From Azolla caroliniana (taxonomy: Eukaryota; Polypodiophyta): DNA of 64,000 nucleotides. The translations under genes were made by a program, and so were the position numbers. The notes under the pieces were generated by a model, which saw only the letters and a program-made list of their open reading frames with translations, was not told the DNA's origin and did no database searches. The DNA is taken from NCBI GenBank assembly GCA_043228905.1, contig JBHGNT010000021.1, forward strand, positions 6,324,001 through 6,388,000, in the 5' to 3' direction. This document shows, piece by piece, positions 1 to 11,717 of the stretch; position 1 is the first letter of the stretch; every line of letters begins with the position of its first letter.

Positions 1-254
1 ATAATATATATATTTTATTATCATCATTCTCTCTCTCTCTCTCTCACTCATTCTTTCCTTCTCTCGAAAGTTCTACACCTCCCTTAGTAATAATCCTCAT
101 CTTTTAGTACTAATTCCTTCTCTGTCTTAGTATTGTTAGTCTTAGTACCGTTCTTGACAGTTTGAACTGATTTTGGTCTCCTTCCTTCTCTTCCTTATCT
201 TCATACTTCTCGCTCCCTTCATACTAATATCTTATTCCTCTTTTCTCTCATACT
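1..254 (+). other. Non-coding leader upstream of gypsy gag
   Basis: Pyrimidine-rich DNA with a (CT)n tract near 33-50 and no credible ORF. It lies directly upstream of the first ATG of the gypsy gag remnant, so it is probably the element's untranslated leader. No primer-binding site or LTR end can be placed with confidence; the 5' LTR is probably outside the window. Confidence 0.4.
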
Positions 255-1357
255 ATGGCCACAATTAGCGCTCAAGAATATCAACCCGCTTTCTCGGAGT
301 TGCAATGCTTGAAAGAGAAGTTTCTCACATTGGAACAAGAAAATCAATGACTGTTGGGGGAGCTTCAACAAATCTCCTTAGAGAAGCAGCAGACGCACCA
401 ACAACATGGGGAACTAGCGTTATGTGTGCAACAACTCAAAGCAGCCATAGTAACGATGCAACAACAAGGACCCAGTATGCAAGGGATTCATAAAGAACCT
501 AAGATCGGCCTTCCCATGAAATTTGATGGAATGCGATCGCAGTTTAGAGTATTCCTTAATAAGGTATGATTAGTCATTCAAATGCATCCTTCTCGATATC
601 CCACCGATGTGTCACGAGTGGGTTTAGTAGGCACGTTGTTAAGTGGCTCAACTTTGGCATGTTTCGCTCCGTTGTTAGAAAAGGAATCTCCTTTACTAAA
701 CAATTTTGAAGAGTTTTTAAGTGAGTTTAAAGCCTGTTTTGGAGATACTAACAACATAAGGACAACAATCAACAAAATCCGACGATTACGTCAAGGTGAT
801 CGTCTAGCCTCCACATACGCTGTAGATTTCCGCCTACTCGCCTCCGATATCCCCTGGGATGACCAAGCACTAATGGAGCAATTTCGTTATGGTCTACATA
901 ACGATGTCAAGGATTTACTCTTGACCTTCCCCGAAGAACCGAAGTCATTAATAGAAGCAATCAGTCGCGGGGTGAGATGCGACAACCGTCTTTTCGAACA
1001 ACGTTTGGAATGTTAGTTTCAGATGCCAAGGGCAAGATCAGAGTCCACCTACGCCTCAGTGGTAGCAAAACCTTTTCCAAGGGAGTCATATAATGCCTCT
1101 CCAGTGAATACTCCAACTCCGATGGAAATTGACACTACACGTCGTCGCGGGTCATTACCGAAAGAAGAAAAGCAGTGACGCCGAGCAAATCGACTATGTC
1201 TTTATAGCGGTGGACCAGGGCATATTGTAGTGAATTGTCCCCATAGGCCAAGAAGACAGGTAAACCAAATAGTTGCTAGTTCTAATTGTAGTAAACCGAA
1301 GTCTATTTTAGTAGGAATATTTGATAGTCCTAATAGTACTAATAGCCCAAATCTATC
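255..1357 (+). pseudogene. Ty3/gypsy (chromovirus-type) gag remnant, element C
   Basis: Reading from ATG 255, one frame gives a glutamine-rich, probably coiled-coil N-terminus, then a retrotransposon gag (capsid) domain with the motif FDGMRSQFRVFLNKV and a downstream segment around FEEFLSEFKACFGD. Near 1190-1240 there is a CCHC-like zinc knuckle whose second cysteine is read as serine (CLYS in place of CxxC). The frame is broken by stops at 348-350, 567-569, 1014-1016 and 1176-1178. The sequence stops abruptly at 1357, where a copia LTR begins. The integrase-chromodomain piece at 31767-32895 is probably the other end of the same element; protease, RT and RNase H are absent from both pieces. 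Confidence 0.75.
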
Positions 1358-1436
1358 TGTAAAGAATCAATGGTGATTCTTGTGTAGCGGAAGAGATGTG
1401 TGTTATGTGTATGTGTGAGAGGAAAGAGGAGAGGAG
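1358..1436 (-). repeat. Copia B 3' LTR, outer segment
   Basis: It begins TGTAAAGAATCAATGG and matches the terminus of the LTR at 31314 almost base for base until gypsy A interrupts it. Positions 1432-1436 (AGGAG) are the left copy of the gypsy A target duplication. Confidence 0.85.
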
Positions 1437-1638
1437 TGTTACCGGCCGGCAAAGGAGTCTAGAGTGTGAAACGGGGAGTTATTTAATTGTTAGAAATGGT
1501 TGTAAGTAAGCTATGAGTGTGGACGGACGGACCGGAATCGATATGCCGTTCTAGATCCGGACCGATCCTGAACAGGTGCAGATGGCACCGTTTTGTACTA
1601 CAGAGCGGAAACCTATTTAAAGGCCCGGATACAATGTA
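1437..1638 (+). repeat. Gypsy A 5' LTR, 3'-truncated
   Basis: Aligns without gaps to 6405-6606 with about a dozen differences, mostly C/T or G/A transitions. The match includes the TATTTAAA box near 1614. At 1639 it switches straight into RNase H coding sequence, so the remaining 230 bp of the LTR and the 5' half of the internal region have been deleted. Confidence 0.85.
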
Positions 1639-3250
1639 GATCATTCGACGCTCCTCTACCTGGTGTCCAAGCCGTCACTCACCGGTAAGTTGGCCCGGTG
1701 GGCCTTACTGTTACAGGAATTCGAGTTCGAAATATTCCACCGACTAGGTATACAGCATGCCGTAGCAGATTACTTAAGCCGATTAGAGTTCGGAGAAATG
1801 GGTGACGGGGTAGCAGACGAGTTTTCGGATGCGGAGCTGTTTCGAGTCACTACGGAAACGACAGCAGATGAGACGGTGGCACAGGAAGACAAGTGGCTCA
1901 CAAATATGCACCAGTTTTTGAGCACAGGACTGCCTCCGGAAGAGATGAACCGGGACGAAAGGAAACGCCTGGCAGTGCAAAGTGTGCGCAACGATGAAAA
2001 GGACCTCATACTGAGGGAAGCCCACTGCGGAGTTGCCGGAGGTCACTATGCCGGAGATGCGACGACCAGGAAAATATGGCAAAGTGGCCTATGGTGGCCA
2101 ACGACATTAAGAGATGTGGTACGGTACGCAAAAGAATGTGACCTATGCCAGTGAATGGGCCAGCCAACGGAGCAGGCTTGTATGCCACACCAGCTTGTAC
2201 TACCACTCGAGCCATTCCAGAAGTGGGGGCTGGACTTTGTTGGATCGTTCAAACCACCGGCAATGAGAACAGGTAATCGGTACGTCATCGTCGCAACGGA
2301 TTACTGCACGAAATGGGTGGAGGCCAAAGCCTTAAGAGACAACACCGCTGCGTCAACGACAAAATTTCTATACGAGTACATCTGGTGCCGTTACGGATGG
2401 ATGCCCAATCGAATTAATAAGCGACCAAGGGGGACACTTTCTCGGCCAAGTAGTTGAAAGCCTGACGACATTCTATGCCATTGTCCATAAACGGAGCACA
2501 CCATACTATCCGCAAGCAAACGGGTTAGCTGAATCGACGAACAAAACGCTCCAGAATATCCTCCGAAAGATCGTCAACGAAAACCGAACGGATTGGGATA
2601 CCAAGCTACATAGCGTGCTTTGGGCATACCAGACAACATACAAAACGAGCATCCGGACAACACCATTCCGGTTAGCGTTCAGACTAGAGGCGGTCATGCC
2701 GGTGGAATTCCAAGTACCAAGCTTACGGATCCAGCTACGGGAACGACTGAACGAGAAGGAGTCGGAGGCAATATGGTTAACAACGCTGTGTGAACTCGAG
2801 GAACAATGACTGGCAAGCATCCTGCACTTAGAATTGGAACAACGGTGACGGAAAGCATTTGTCGACCGGCACATGAAAGGAAATGAAAAAATGTTCACAA
2901 TCGGCAAACCGATGTTAGTATTTCAGACCCAGATGGGCAAGATGCCGGGAAAACTACGGTTTAGATGGACCGGCTTGTATTGGCTGACACGTGAATATAA
3001 TGGGTCCTACCAGTTAGGGACACTTGCCGGCAAAGTGCTAGGCAAATGGGTCAACGGATTCCGATTGAAGCCATATAGAGGACCGATGCTTAGGAACCCA
3101 TTTGAGCAAAGGACCGATACCGGTGAGGAAACGACAACCTGTGAGGGGAACGACAACCACCAAGATGGCAAGCCAGTAACAGGGGAGAATGAGGTGACGG
3201 CAAACCGTAATGAGGCCGGTAAGGGTCCGATAGGACCAACGGACAACTAA
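1639..3250 (+). pseudogene. Gypsy A pol remnant: RNase H end and integrase
   Basis: The frame opens in the C-terminal RNase H (LTGKLARWALLLQEFEFEI, then HAVADYLSRLE). It continues into the integrase zinc-binding domain (HCGVAGGHY ... CDLC, near 2020-2150) and the catalytic core (WGLDFVGSF, VATDYCTKWVEA; later YYPQANGLAESTNKTL). A TGA at 2152-2154 follows the HHCC domain, a frameshift lies near 2400, and stops lie at 2807-2809 and near 2846. The C-terminal part (RWTGLYWLTREYNGSYQL) resembles the integrase tail of plant gypsy elements. The protein ends at 3248-3250 after a short lysine/glutamate/threonine-rich tail. No chromodomain is visible. Confidence 0.85.
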
Positions 3251-3275
3251 CCTCACACCACATTAAAATTTATCA

Positions 3276-3292
3276 AAAAAAAAAAAAAAAAA
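3276..3292 (+). repeat. Poly(A) run between gypsy A coding regions
   Basis: About 17 consecutive A residues lie in the short spacer between the pol stop and the next ORF. No retroposon sits in front of it, so it is read as a homopolymer tract rather than a poly(A) tail. Confidence 0.6.
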
Positions 3293-3321
3293 CGAAGTTG
3301 TCATGCAAAAGCGAGGTATGA

Positions 3322-6300
3322 ATGGACGAGAGAGCGAGGAGTGAAAAGGTATGTAGTGGGCATTTAAGAGCCACCACAGGACATAATGCTATTTTAGTAC
3401 ATGACGTGCACACACTCGAAAAAGGTGCCAGAATGCACAGAGAAAAACCACTGCGCGTGGAGACCCTCTACTTTCGCGAACCCAGGAGCACAGAAGCACC
3501 AAGGCGCTGCAAGATCATCAGACGAGAACCTACGCACAGAGAACCCCCGCCTTCTGAACTCTCTCTCTCTCACTCTCACTCTCATCACCAGCCAACCTCG
3601 CCACCACAAGCCGCCAAGACATGGCTAAAGCAACACGGGCTCGAGGGCTTCTTGATGATTATGGAGGTACCGCCACACAAAGAAGCCGACAAGGTGATCA
3701 AAGAAATCGACACAGAGGTCATAACGGCGGAGGTGATACGTGCGTTAACAGGCCTTCCGGAGGGAGGCATACTCACGATTGACAACCCGACCTCGGAGCA
3801 ACTCATCAAGTATTTTGGTGAATACTCCCTAGCCAGCAAGGGCTACCGGACACAGGGCGGCGGAGATATGTTGTTCCGTGAGATTGCTCGTGTGCTCCAC
3901 GAATACGGCCATGTGTACCCTAGACCCCCTGTCATGCCGCAGAACCGGGCAGGGATGATCATCGCCACCTATGAAGGGATCAAAGTGGATTGGCCAGTAT
4001 TGATCGCAGACGGTTTGTGTGCGGCGATCGAGATCGTCAGAGGCAAAGACGGCAAAGAAGGCCGAGACGGACGGAGGATATGGCACGCCGTAACGCAGTG
4101 GCTCACCTTACTTGTGCCACTCGTCCAGCCCATCCAACCCAAGAAGCGGGGAAGAGTGGCGGACGGCACCCCAAAGACTGCTTCCAAAAGACAACAACTG
4201 TTGGCCTCTAAGGCCACTAAGGGGAAGGTGGCGGACGTAGAACAGGCGGGAAATGAGAGCGCCAACCGGAAGCGGCCAACGGATGCGCAAGAGGAACCAC
4301 CGGTACGGCCCGTAAAGGTTACACTCCGCCGACCGGTGAATAGAGAAGCGGACCCCTTGGCGGCAAAATTCAATGCCGGGACTTAGGAAGAGGAAATAGA
4401 GGAGGAGCCTACGGAGCACCTCCAGCGATGGTTGTCGGCAAGGACCGTTGAGGCAGCCGGGAAACGTTCGGACCCTCAGACGGAGGGAACACTAGCTCCC
4501 CATACTGAGACTCCCATGCCAAGGGAGGAACCGGAACCGGTGCGCATAGCACCGGAATCAGAAGCCCCTACACCACCGGCAACACCGGCAAGTCCCATCC
4601 CGCCAGAGCCGGAAAGGTCAATGCAGCCTCCCTCGGCCAACCAAGAAGAAGCGCAAGGGGAACCAGGACAGCAGGGTGGTCCACGGGCAAAAACGGAATT
4701 GCAACTCGGCGTAATCAGGCGGGACCACCCATCTACAAGCAATCCCATCCGTCAAACCTCCGTGCAAACGCAACAACAAGGCACCGGTAGCCTGTGGCTC
4801 CGGTGGATAGGTGAACAGATTGCCGGAGCAGTAGGGTATATTGAGGTGGAAGAAAGAGCGCACAACGAACGGTTGCTCATCACAACCGAACAACTAGAGA
4901 CGGCCCGGTCCAGAATCCGGTGCCTTGAAAAAGACTTGGATCAGGTCACGACAGAAATGGCCAAAATGGCCTTAACGGCAACATAGATCCAATCACCGGT
5001 GACTCCGGCAAGTGTCTAGAATAAAGAACCAGACCAAGCTGTACATACTAATAAGACCCTGACAACGGAAACCGTCCCAGAGAGAGATGCGGCGCAAGCC
5101 TAGGAGCTTGCGGAATTGAGAGATGAACTTGCCGCACAAGAAGCGCTAAGGAAGCCGAATTAAAGAAGACTACTGAGAACCTCCGCCGGGCAGAGGAGAG
5201 CCTCTGGAAAGGCCATCAAGTGTACGACCGACTAAGGGAGGAAAAAGGCAAAGTGCTGCAGGAAAAGGACAAACTGCGGAAGACGGCGAAAACGGAAATT
5301 GAACGGCTAAAGGAAGAGCTCCGCCAGCAGAAGGACCGCGAGGACCAGGCTCGTAGACAGATCAACGCAAGGCTTAAGCAAAAGACAGATGATTTTGAGC
5401 TCCTGCACCGGGACTTCAAACGGCTGGAAACAGAGCATAAAGAATGGATGGCCAAACTCCAGCAGGAAGTTGATCGGGCCGCGACGGCGATCACCGACGA
5501 ACGTGCGGAAAATACAAGACGGTTGGACGAGGCGGAGAAGGTCCGGATGGAGCTCCAGAGGCAGCAACAGGAAGAAAAGGAGAGAGCGTCAACGGTATTG
5601 CAAAAATTACAAAGCACATATCAAAGGCAATTGACGCATTACAAGGAGCAGGCGGAAGACAACGTCAAAATCATCAAGCAACTGAAGGAGGAACGACAAG
5701 CGACGGAGATCAAATCGCAATTGGGAACGAGCCGGATTCAGTGCATCCTCCGGGCATGGTTGAATAAGACAAAACGCTTGATTGACGAAAGCTCCGTAAG
5801 ATGGTGGACAAAGTGGGCACAAAATGCGGCGGAACTCCAATTGCTACGGGCAGACGTGGCAAACCGGCGGAAGGAAGGAGATGATTGTTACACGTTGACT
5901 TCTGAGGACTTCACCGCCATACGAGACGAGCTGGTCGACGACTTCCAAGTCCTAGCGGATGAACAGCTGGCGTAGGTCCGGCAACTCGTAGCTCAGCTAG
6001 ACGATGATAGGCTGGACGCTCAAATCCAGTTTGAAAGCTACGAGCGGTCCCGGGTTCGGGAAGAAAAAGCACGGGAAGCGGCAATGGTTAACCTTAGTGA
6101 TGAGGAACCGTCGCAAGCCGAGGGCCAGGCCAGAACCAGTCAACCGGAGACCACTAGGACGGAGGGAGCAACGACGGAGATGCCGGTGTCAGAGCAACAA
6201 ACAGAGGAGCAACCGTAGTAGCCACCAAAGGACCCGTCGCAGCAGCCATCAACAGAGCAGCAGCAACCACAACAACAACAACAACCAATTCCAGATGAAC

Positions 6301-6351
6301 CATTGGAGAATCTCGAACAATGCATTCTGGATATTTTGGACGAAGAATAGC
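3322..6351 (+). pseudogene. Gypsy A 3' ORF: large coiled-coil protein of unknown function
   Basis: A coding region of about 1,000 codons lies between the integrase and the 3' LTR. The first ORF (3322-4386) has a Ser/His-rich stretch and then a folded-looking segment with motifs such as EVITAEVIRALTGLP and GIKVDWPVLIADGL. The next part (to 4986) is rich in Pro, Glu and Thr. From 5220 to 5975 it is a long charged, heptad-like coiled coil (EEKGKVLQEKDKLRKTAKTE and similar), followed by a Gln-rich tail to about 6350. TAG stops at 4384-4386, 4984-4986 and 5973-5975 and a frameshift near 5145 break it. Extra ORFs in this position are known in plant Athila/Tat lineages, some called env-like; no signal peptide or transmembrane segment is visible here. 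I do not recognise the family. Confidence 0.6.
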
Positions 6352-6404
6352 AAGGGTCGGATGTGGATTCGACGTACAAGGTACTGTCCCACGGGCGTGC
6401 CATG

Positions 6405-6837
6405 TGTTACCGGCCGACAAAAGAGTCCAGAGTGTGAAACGGGGAGTTATTTAATTGTTAGGAATGGTTGTAAGTAAGCTATGAGTGTGGACGGACGGAC
6501 CGGAATCGGTATGCCGTTCCGGATCCGGACCGATCCCGAACAGGTGCGGATGGCACCGTTTTGTACTACAGACCGAAAACCTATTTAAAGGCCCAGATAC
6601 AATGTAATGAGCAGCGGTTAATTAATAAAGATTAGCGTTTTTTTATCTCTGTGTTAATTTCCGTTCTGCATTCATTGTTATATCTTACGCGGGTGATTAT
6701 TAAGGACGATCTTACTAAGTAGCCTAATTAAGTCGGATTAATCGTTGATTCTAATCCTCTTGCCGTAACACCCCTTTGGTGAAGTGTCTTCCGTAGACAC
6801 TCTGTGTTAGGCCATTGTCCGGCCCTAAGAGTTAACA
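6405..6837 (+). repeat. Gypsy A 3' LTR, complete
   Basis: A 433-bp LTR running TGTTACCGG ... GTTAACA, with a TATTTAAA box near 6582. It is followed immediately by AGGAG, the second copy of the target duplication. No good polypurine tract precedes it. Confidence 0.85.
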
Positions 6838-6842
6838 AGGAG

Positions 6843-7218
6843 AGAAACACAAGATGGATAAGAGACAAAATGAAGTACTCAAGAAGAAGGAGATGTATAT
6901 TAACAAGGAGAATATGATAAATGAAAATGTACCATTACAAGGAGTCAAACCGACTTAGTATGAAGTATGAGGAGGGTGCTTTATATAGAGTCACCCTCTC
7001 TCTTCATTAACTTACAACAACCACTCTCTCTCTTGGGGAATGTGAAGACTCATAGTCATGGGGAATATGTAACTCATTAGTTATGTGTCATAGAATATAA
7101 TTCTATGACACATAGTTAATGTGTAGAGAGTAGTGGTGTGAGTCTTGACCTTTGAGTAATCATTGATTCTCAAAAGGTGTGTTCACACATTGTGCTATGT
7201 TGAGCTTGATTCTCAACA
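6843..7218 (-). repeat. Copia B 3' LTR, inner segment
   Basis: Matches 31390-31766, including the block TTTATATAGAGTCACCCTC, and ends GATTCTCAACA. On the minus strand this is the LTR start TGTTGAGAATC, next to the polypurine tract at 7219-7230. Confidence 0.85.
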
Positions 7219-7369
7219 CGCCCCCTCAAGCTCAACTCGGGTTGGTTCCTTTCGATTGATGTCCACTTCGGTTGGTGTCCGGTTCAGATGATCTCTAGTG
7301 TCCGCTTCGGCTCGTACCCGGTTCAGACGATATCCGGTTCTCGCTTGTACTCCTCCTCAAGCTTGGCAA

Positions 7370-7871
7370 GTCAGGGATCGTCAATCCGAGGTCTGACATG
7401 AATTGCCGAAGCTTGTCGGCTCTTAAGGCTTTGGTGAAGATGTCGGCCGTCTGAAGATTCGTGTTGATGTGTTGAAGGTCGACATCTCAGGCCTGTATGC
7501 GCTCTCGAATGAAGTGATAGTGTACTTCGATGTGGTTTGTGCGTGCGTGGAACACCGGGTTCCGAGCCAGATATATACAACTCATATTGTCGCAGTAAAT
7601 GGGAGTCGGATCCTGGATGGGGACACCCATATCCTTCAAAATCCTCTTGAGCCATACGGCTTCACATGTAGCTATGACTGCGCCCCTGTATTCGGCCTTT
7701 GTACTCGAAAGTGCGACGATAGGCTGCTTCTTACTACTCCAAGATATTGCTCCGCTACCGAGCGACAAGAAAAATCCGGAGGTCGATCGTCAATTAGCTT
7801 TGTAGCTTGCCTAGTCCGCATCTGTGTACCCTTCGAGTCGTATTGGTGTGACCGATGTGTAGAGAACGCCG
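7370..7871 (-). pseudogene. Copia B RNase H fragment
   Basis: Minus-strand reading from about 7871 gives the copia RT-RNase H connection and RNase H: SLGSGAISWSSKKQPIVALS, STKAEYRGA, then IYCDNMSCIYLARNPVFHAR and the terminal HFIRERI. The first part (7790-7870) is in the same family register but has a TAG stop and other damage. The sequence continues that broken off at 28932 on the other side of the DNA transposon: TMD at the end of the RT part joins GVLYTSVTPIRLEGY here through the duplicated TAAT. Confidence 0.85.
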
Positions 7872-7875
7872 TAAT

Positions 7876-7904
7876 AACACGTTCACGTTCACAAGTGGAA
7901 GGAT
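7876..7904 (+). repeat. Left terminal inverted repeat
   Basis: Starts AACACGTTCACG and ends GTGGAAGGAT. It matches the reverse complement of 28899-28927 at 27 of 29 positions; the differences are at positions 5 and 10 and both are transitions. It is preceded by TAAT (7872-7875). Confidence 0.9.
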
Positions 7905-8243
7905 CACACATAAATGGAAGGGTAAGGAAAATTTTGGTTGATTTTAGGGCTTTTTCAATGATTTTACAAAACACATTGATACCAGTATCATACATGTTCA
8001 AACAAACTATGAAAAAGGTTAAAAATCCACTATTTTCGTGATTTAGAAGTAACTAAAAAAAGAGGAATTTCAAAAAGTTACATTCTCAATTTATATCACA
8101 AACTTTATAACCAATGTTATTTTATAAGAAACAATTTTTTAGAAATCATAAGAATTCAAAACACATGCCTTTATATTACTTGATTTGTTACAAGCGGAAT
8201 GTAATTACACTTAATAGCCAAAAATACATTCATGATCACTCCT
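7905..8243. other. Left arm of the DNA transposon, non-coding
   Basis: AT-rich DNA between the TIR and the transposase stop codon. It presumably includes the transposase 3' UTR. No other structure was seen. Confidence 0.5.
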
Positions 8244-9533
8244 TTACGGAGAATCACTACTATAACTAATATACAATGACGATTCCTCCTCGTCATCCTC
8301 GGATGTACCAATCAGTGCATTATCTTCGTCATAAACCAAATGGTTTGACTCTAGATTATATGTAGCAGATCTCGTTTGCCTTTGACTCGAGCCACCTTGT
8401 AGACTTGGTAATTTTTCTTTTATTATATCTATTGTTGACTTCCTTAATCGTCCGGCTTTTGTAAGTGTGAAGTCGTACACGATGATATCCACATCAGAGA
8501 AATTAAGGGTCGAGGTGTTACGAATGTTTCGCTTCCTCTTCCTACCTCCCCTTCTTGTTGGGCATTCAATCATCTCCAATGTATACTTACCTGTAAAAGC
8601 ATTTGCCCTTCTAGTGTTGTACCAATGAACATTTATAGACTTGATCGTGTTTTCTATTTCATGCATTAGCACTTCTAGAATTTTACCAACCCAAAATTGG
8701 TGGCCATGTGAGTTCTCATCAGCCGGCGTTGCAATCAACATCCTCGCCGTGAGCTCTTGCAAATTGCCTTGCCATCTAGCTTCGGCTGCTTTGGTCATCC
8801 TTGGTCCCACATAAACGTCTCTTTGTTGTGGATGGACCAAACTGTCATTAATCGCGTTTGCTAGTTGCTCCAGAGTTTTATTTACACGATCATGTTGCAA
8901 CGACCATGTGAATGGCGTTTCCAAATTCCAATTATCACCAAATACTCAATTGTCTATAATTCCTTTCTGATCACTATAAAATACATCCCACCATGACGTT
9001 GTCGTGCCTTTCGGCTCCGGATCGTTGCGTGAGTCGGGTGGGAACTGCCGAGGTTTTGGACTAGGAGGAAGAAAAATACAAATAAGGCTAGTAAAGAATA
9101 GGTATAAAGAGTTATAAGATAAGAATCTTGTGAATCCCACGAGTTTAGTATATTTAGTCAATATTTAGGTAGTAAGAGAGAATTATTTTGGCAAATTCGT
9201 GAATCCCACGAATATTTTAGATTGATTGATCATTATAGAAAAAAATCAACAAAAACTACAATGTGCTCCCCATCCTTATATAGTGATGGGAGAGACTAAG
9301 CATAGCTACATGCTTTTTCTAATACGTTCATGCACACTAAATGTGCATGTGATGCTTTTCTAATCCTTGCTTTTATTTGCTAAATATAGTGCTCATGCAC
9401 GCTAGATGTGCATGAGTCACTTTTTAGTTGCTTGCGTTTTTCTATAAAATATTCACGCACTCTAAAAATACATGATTTACCTTTTAATAAAGGTAGGCGC
9501 AAATAAAGCACTTATAGTTATTAAATATATTTG

Positions 9534-9605
9534 TAGCATAATGGTAAAGTTGAGGTTTGGCTATGTGGAGGTATAGGGTTTGAATCTTGCCCTATGCACG
9601 TGATA
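9534..9605 (+). repeat. tRNA-derived (SINE-like) sequence in the transposase intron
   Basis: A box A (TAGCATAATGG, 9534-9544) and a box B (GGTTTGAATCT, 9577-9587) are spaced as in tRNA genes. There is no convincing cloverleaf, so it is taken as a SINE head or tRNA relic. Confidence 0.45.
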
Positions 9606-11554
9606 AATATTTTGATATTCTGATTTTATTTATTTATATGTAATTAAATCGGTTATATTATTTTTACTTTTTCACGTAGTGTATGAAATACACTACGACA
9701 ACGTGTCTTGTTGTGCGGCATATTTCTTGGCGGCCTCAATATGCTTTCTTTTTTCTTATAAGGCTTGGAGCCATAACCATTTTTGTTCTGATACCAAGTC
9801 ACTTTGCAACTGTCCTTTCTTCTCAATTGGCATTTGCTTAGCTCCATGGACAATTGTACTCGGTATAAAAAGTAATAACTGGCAACCACCTTCAGGTTCC
9901 CATGTTGTAGAAGATGAATATTGTTTAGCATACAAAAGCGTAGAACCACTTATTTCATTTTTCTTTATCATAAAAATGTGATTGAAGCTTATGTTGTTTA
10001 ACTAGGCAAGCACTTTAACATTCCCAACACCCCCATTCAATATATACATCTCTTAAAGTCATATACCTCCTTCAATTGTAACATTTTTGGGCGTGGTGTA
10101 TATGCATCACAAATGACATCAAATAGTTTAGGTAATGTGAAAGCATCATGCCGAGACAACTGTCTGGAGAATGTGCTAAACATCTGATCTATATGATCAT
10201 GTGTGTGGCCAACCAAAAAAAAATTGACTTTCACTTTTCTAAACAATCATTGGTTGACCAACATACTTAGATAGCCAAACACAATTGAATTTTTGTTCTC
10301 TCTAGCAGTATTGTCCAATTGAATGTATAGAACAATGGGGAAAGGTTGGCCCCAAGACATCAAAACTTAGTGAATCACTATAACTGTTAGGTTAGGGTCA
10401 TTGTGAACATGTGAGGTCCAATAGACCTATTATAAGCTAAGCATCCCACCAAGTGCATTTGAACAAGGCACTCATCATTGACGTCTTTGGGGAGCTTCCG
10501 CATATGCAGCAATCACGTCTTCTCCTGGTCCATGCCATCTATCATTAAGCACATGTATTGTTCAGGCCTCTTCAAACACTTCTCTCTATGATGCATCACC
10601 TTCTTTCGTTCTAACATTGTGCCTCACGATGCTCTTGTAGTAACTTCTTACTCATATCCTTTTCCATTGATGTCTTTGCACCTTTAGCCAAACTTTTAAG
10701 ATTTGCACAAATGGACCAATACTCCATGCGTACTTTACGTGGAATGATAACATTTGAAAACCAAACTCTCCATAATCTTGTGAATTGGCTATATGTGACA
10801 GACTTATTATGTGAGCCCACCATATCAGATCGATAGACATCATAAACTTCCCAACATGTGTAATTATCAAAGAGGTGCATCCTACCTGTAGTGGGCATTA
10901 CTTCACAATTTAACTGAAAGTAACTTTTCATCCAACCAATAACATGTCTTCCAATTGCACCTTTCATACTTGGAACCTCATTACAATTGAACATCTGATC
11001 CCCGCTAAGTAGACGTTGTTGTACTCTATGTAGCCGCATGTTACTAACACATAACGCAATTTTGAATGCAACTCTACATATCTATTGCGCATGGAAGATA
11101 TAATACTCGAATGATACTTTGATCCCCGTACATTTGTCAGACACTAGTTGCATATGTGACACGAGGTAAGTGTCTTGCTCATCACTAGTCATCGAAAAAT
11201 AGTATCGCCTTAATTCTCGCAACTTTGATTTTCCAATCATAGACATACAACCACGGGCACAACATATATTTTTGACATCAAATCCAATCTGTTTATCTGA
11301 TGTCACCAAGTTAAATCTAGCTAGATGAATTCTTCGTGGGATTCTTCTAATATGCATAGGGCTTCCAGATTTCTCTTCCTGCATAGAAGTTGGTGTAACC
11401 TTGTTACTATCCAATTCTTTGTTGTGACCATCGCCCATGATATTCGATGTTTCATTGGCACTACCTTCATTCTCCATATCTTTATTAATATCGTATTCTT
11501 CAATAGAGAACTCTTCACACGTGTCAATATTCACATTCGTTGTAGGTGAAGATG

Positions 11555-11714
11555 AGCTTAGACAATACTCTTTGATAGAATATGGTGAGTTTGTCGACAG
11601 ACAATATTCTTCAATAGAAAATGGTGAGTCTGTTGACAAGCAATACTCTTCGGTAGTAAACGAAGAGTCTGATGACAAACAATATTCTTCAATCGAGAAC
11701 GGTGAGTCTTCACT
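11555..11714 (-). repeat. 39-bp coding minisatellite at the transposase N-terminus
   Basis: Four in-frame copies encode variations of SPFSIEEYCLSSD. Copies differ at several third positions and at a few residues, so they are not very recent. A fifth, looser copy (EEFSIEEYDIN) lies about 20 residues further on. Confidence 0.7.
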
Positions 11715-11717
11715 CAT

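Larger units (their letters stand above)
1437..6837 (+). mobile_element. Ty3/gypsy element A, decayed, with an extra 3' coding region
   Basis: Both ends start or finish with the LTR termini TGTTA...TAACA, and the element is flanked by a 5-bp duplication AGGAG (1432-1436 and 6838-6842). It holds a truncated 5' LTR, a pol remnant beginning in RNase H, a long coiled-coil 3' coding region and a full 3' LTR. The gag to RT part is missing. The integrase sequence resembles the non-chromodomain plant lineages (Tat/Athila-like) more than chromoviruses, since no chromodomain follows it; lineage assignment is an inference. Confidence 0.85.
8244..11717 (-). pseudogene. DUF7869-like transposase, decayed
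   Basis: Minus-strand gene starting at ATG 11717. The N-terminus has four 13-residue repeats (SPFSIEEYCLS type). Next come a cysteine-containing segment (NICCARGCMSMIGKSKLREL) and a helical region (11039-10611). Three acidic motifs then look like an RNase H-fold DDE/DDD core: IDGMDQEKT (about 10525), LDNTARENKN (about 10300) and FLVGHTHDHIDQMFS (about 10195). The last motif is the signature I associate with DUF7869 proteins of plant and fungal transposons. The C-terminal part (9060-8244) has HQFWVGKILEVL ... VHWYNT, BAH-like in feel, and an acidic tail. Stops (such as near 11082) and frameshifts near 10610, 10400 and 10250 break it. Introns probably lie at 9170-9650; exact exons are uncertain. 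Confidence 0.7.

Noticed and set aside
3276-3292. Poly(A) tail of a processed retroposon
   Set aside because: No retroposon body or target duplication adjoins the A run.
6405-6770. 3' LTR of gypsy A ending at 6770
   Set aside because: TAACA also occurs at 6770, but only the end at 6837 gives the matching AGGAG duplication and the inverted TGTTA/TAACA termini next to resumed copia B LTR sequence.
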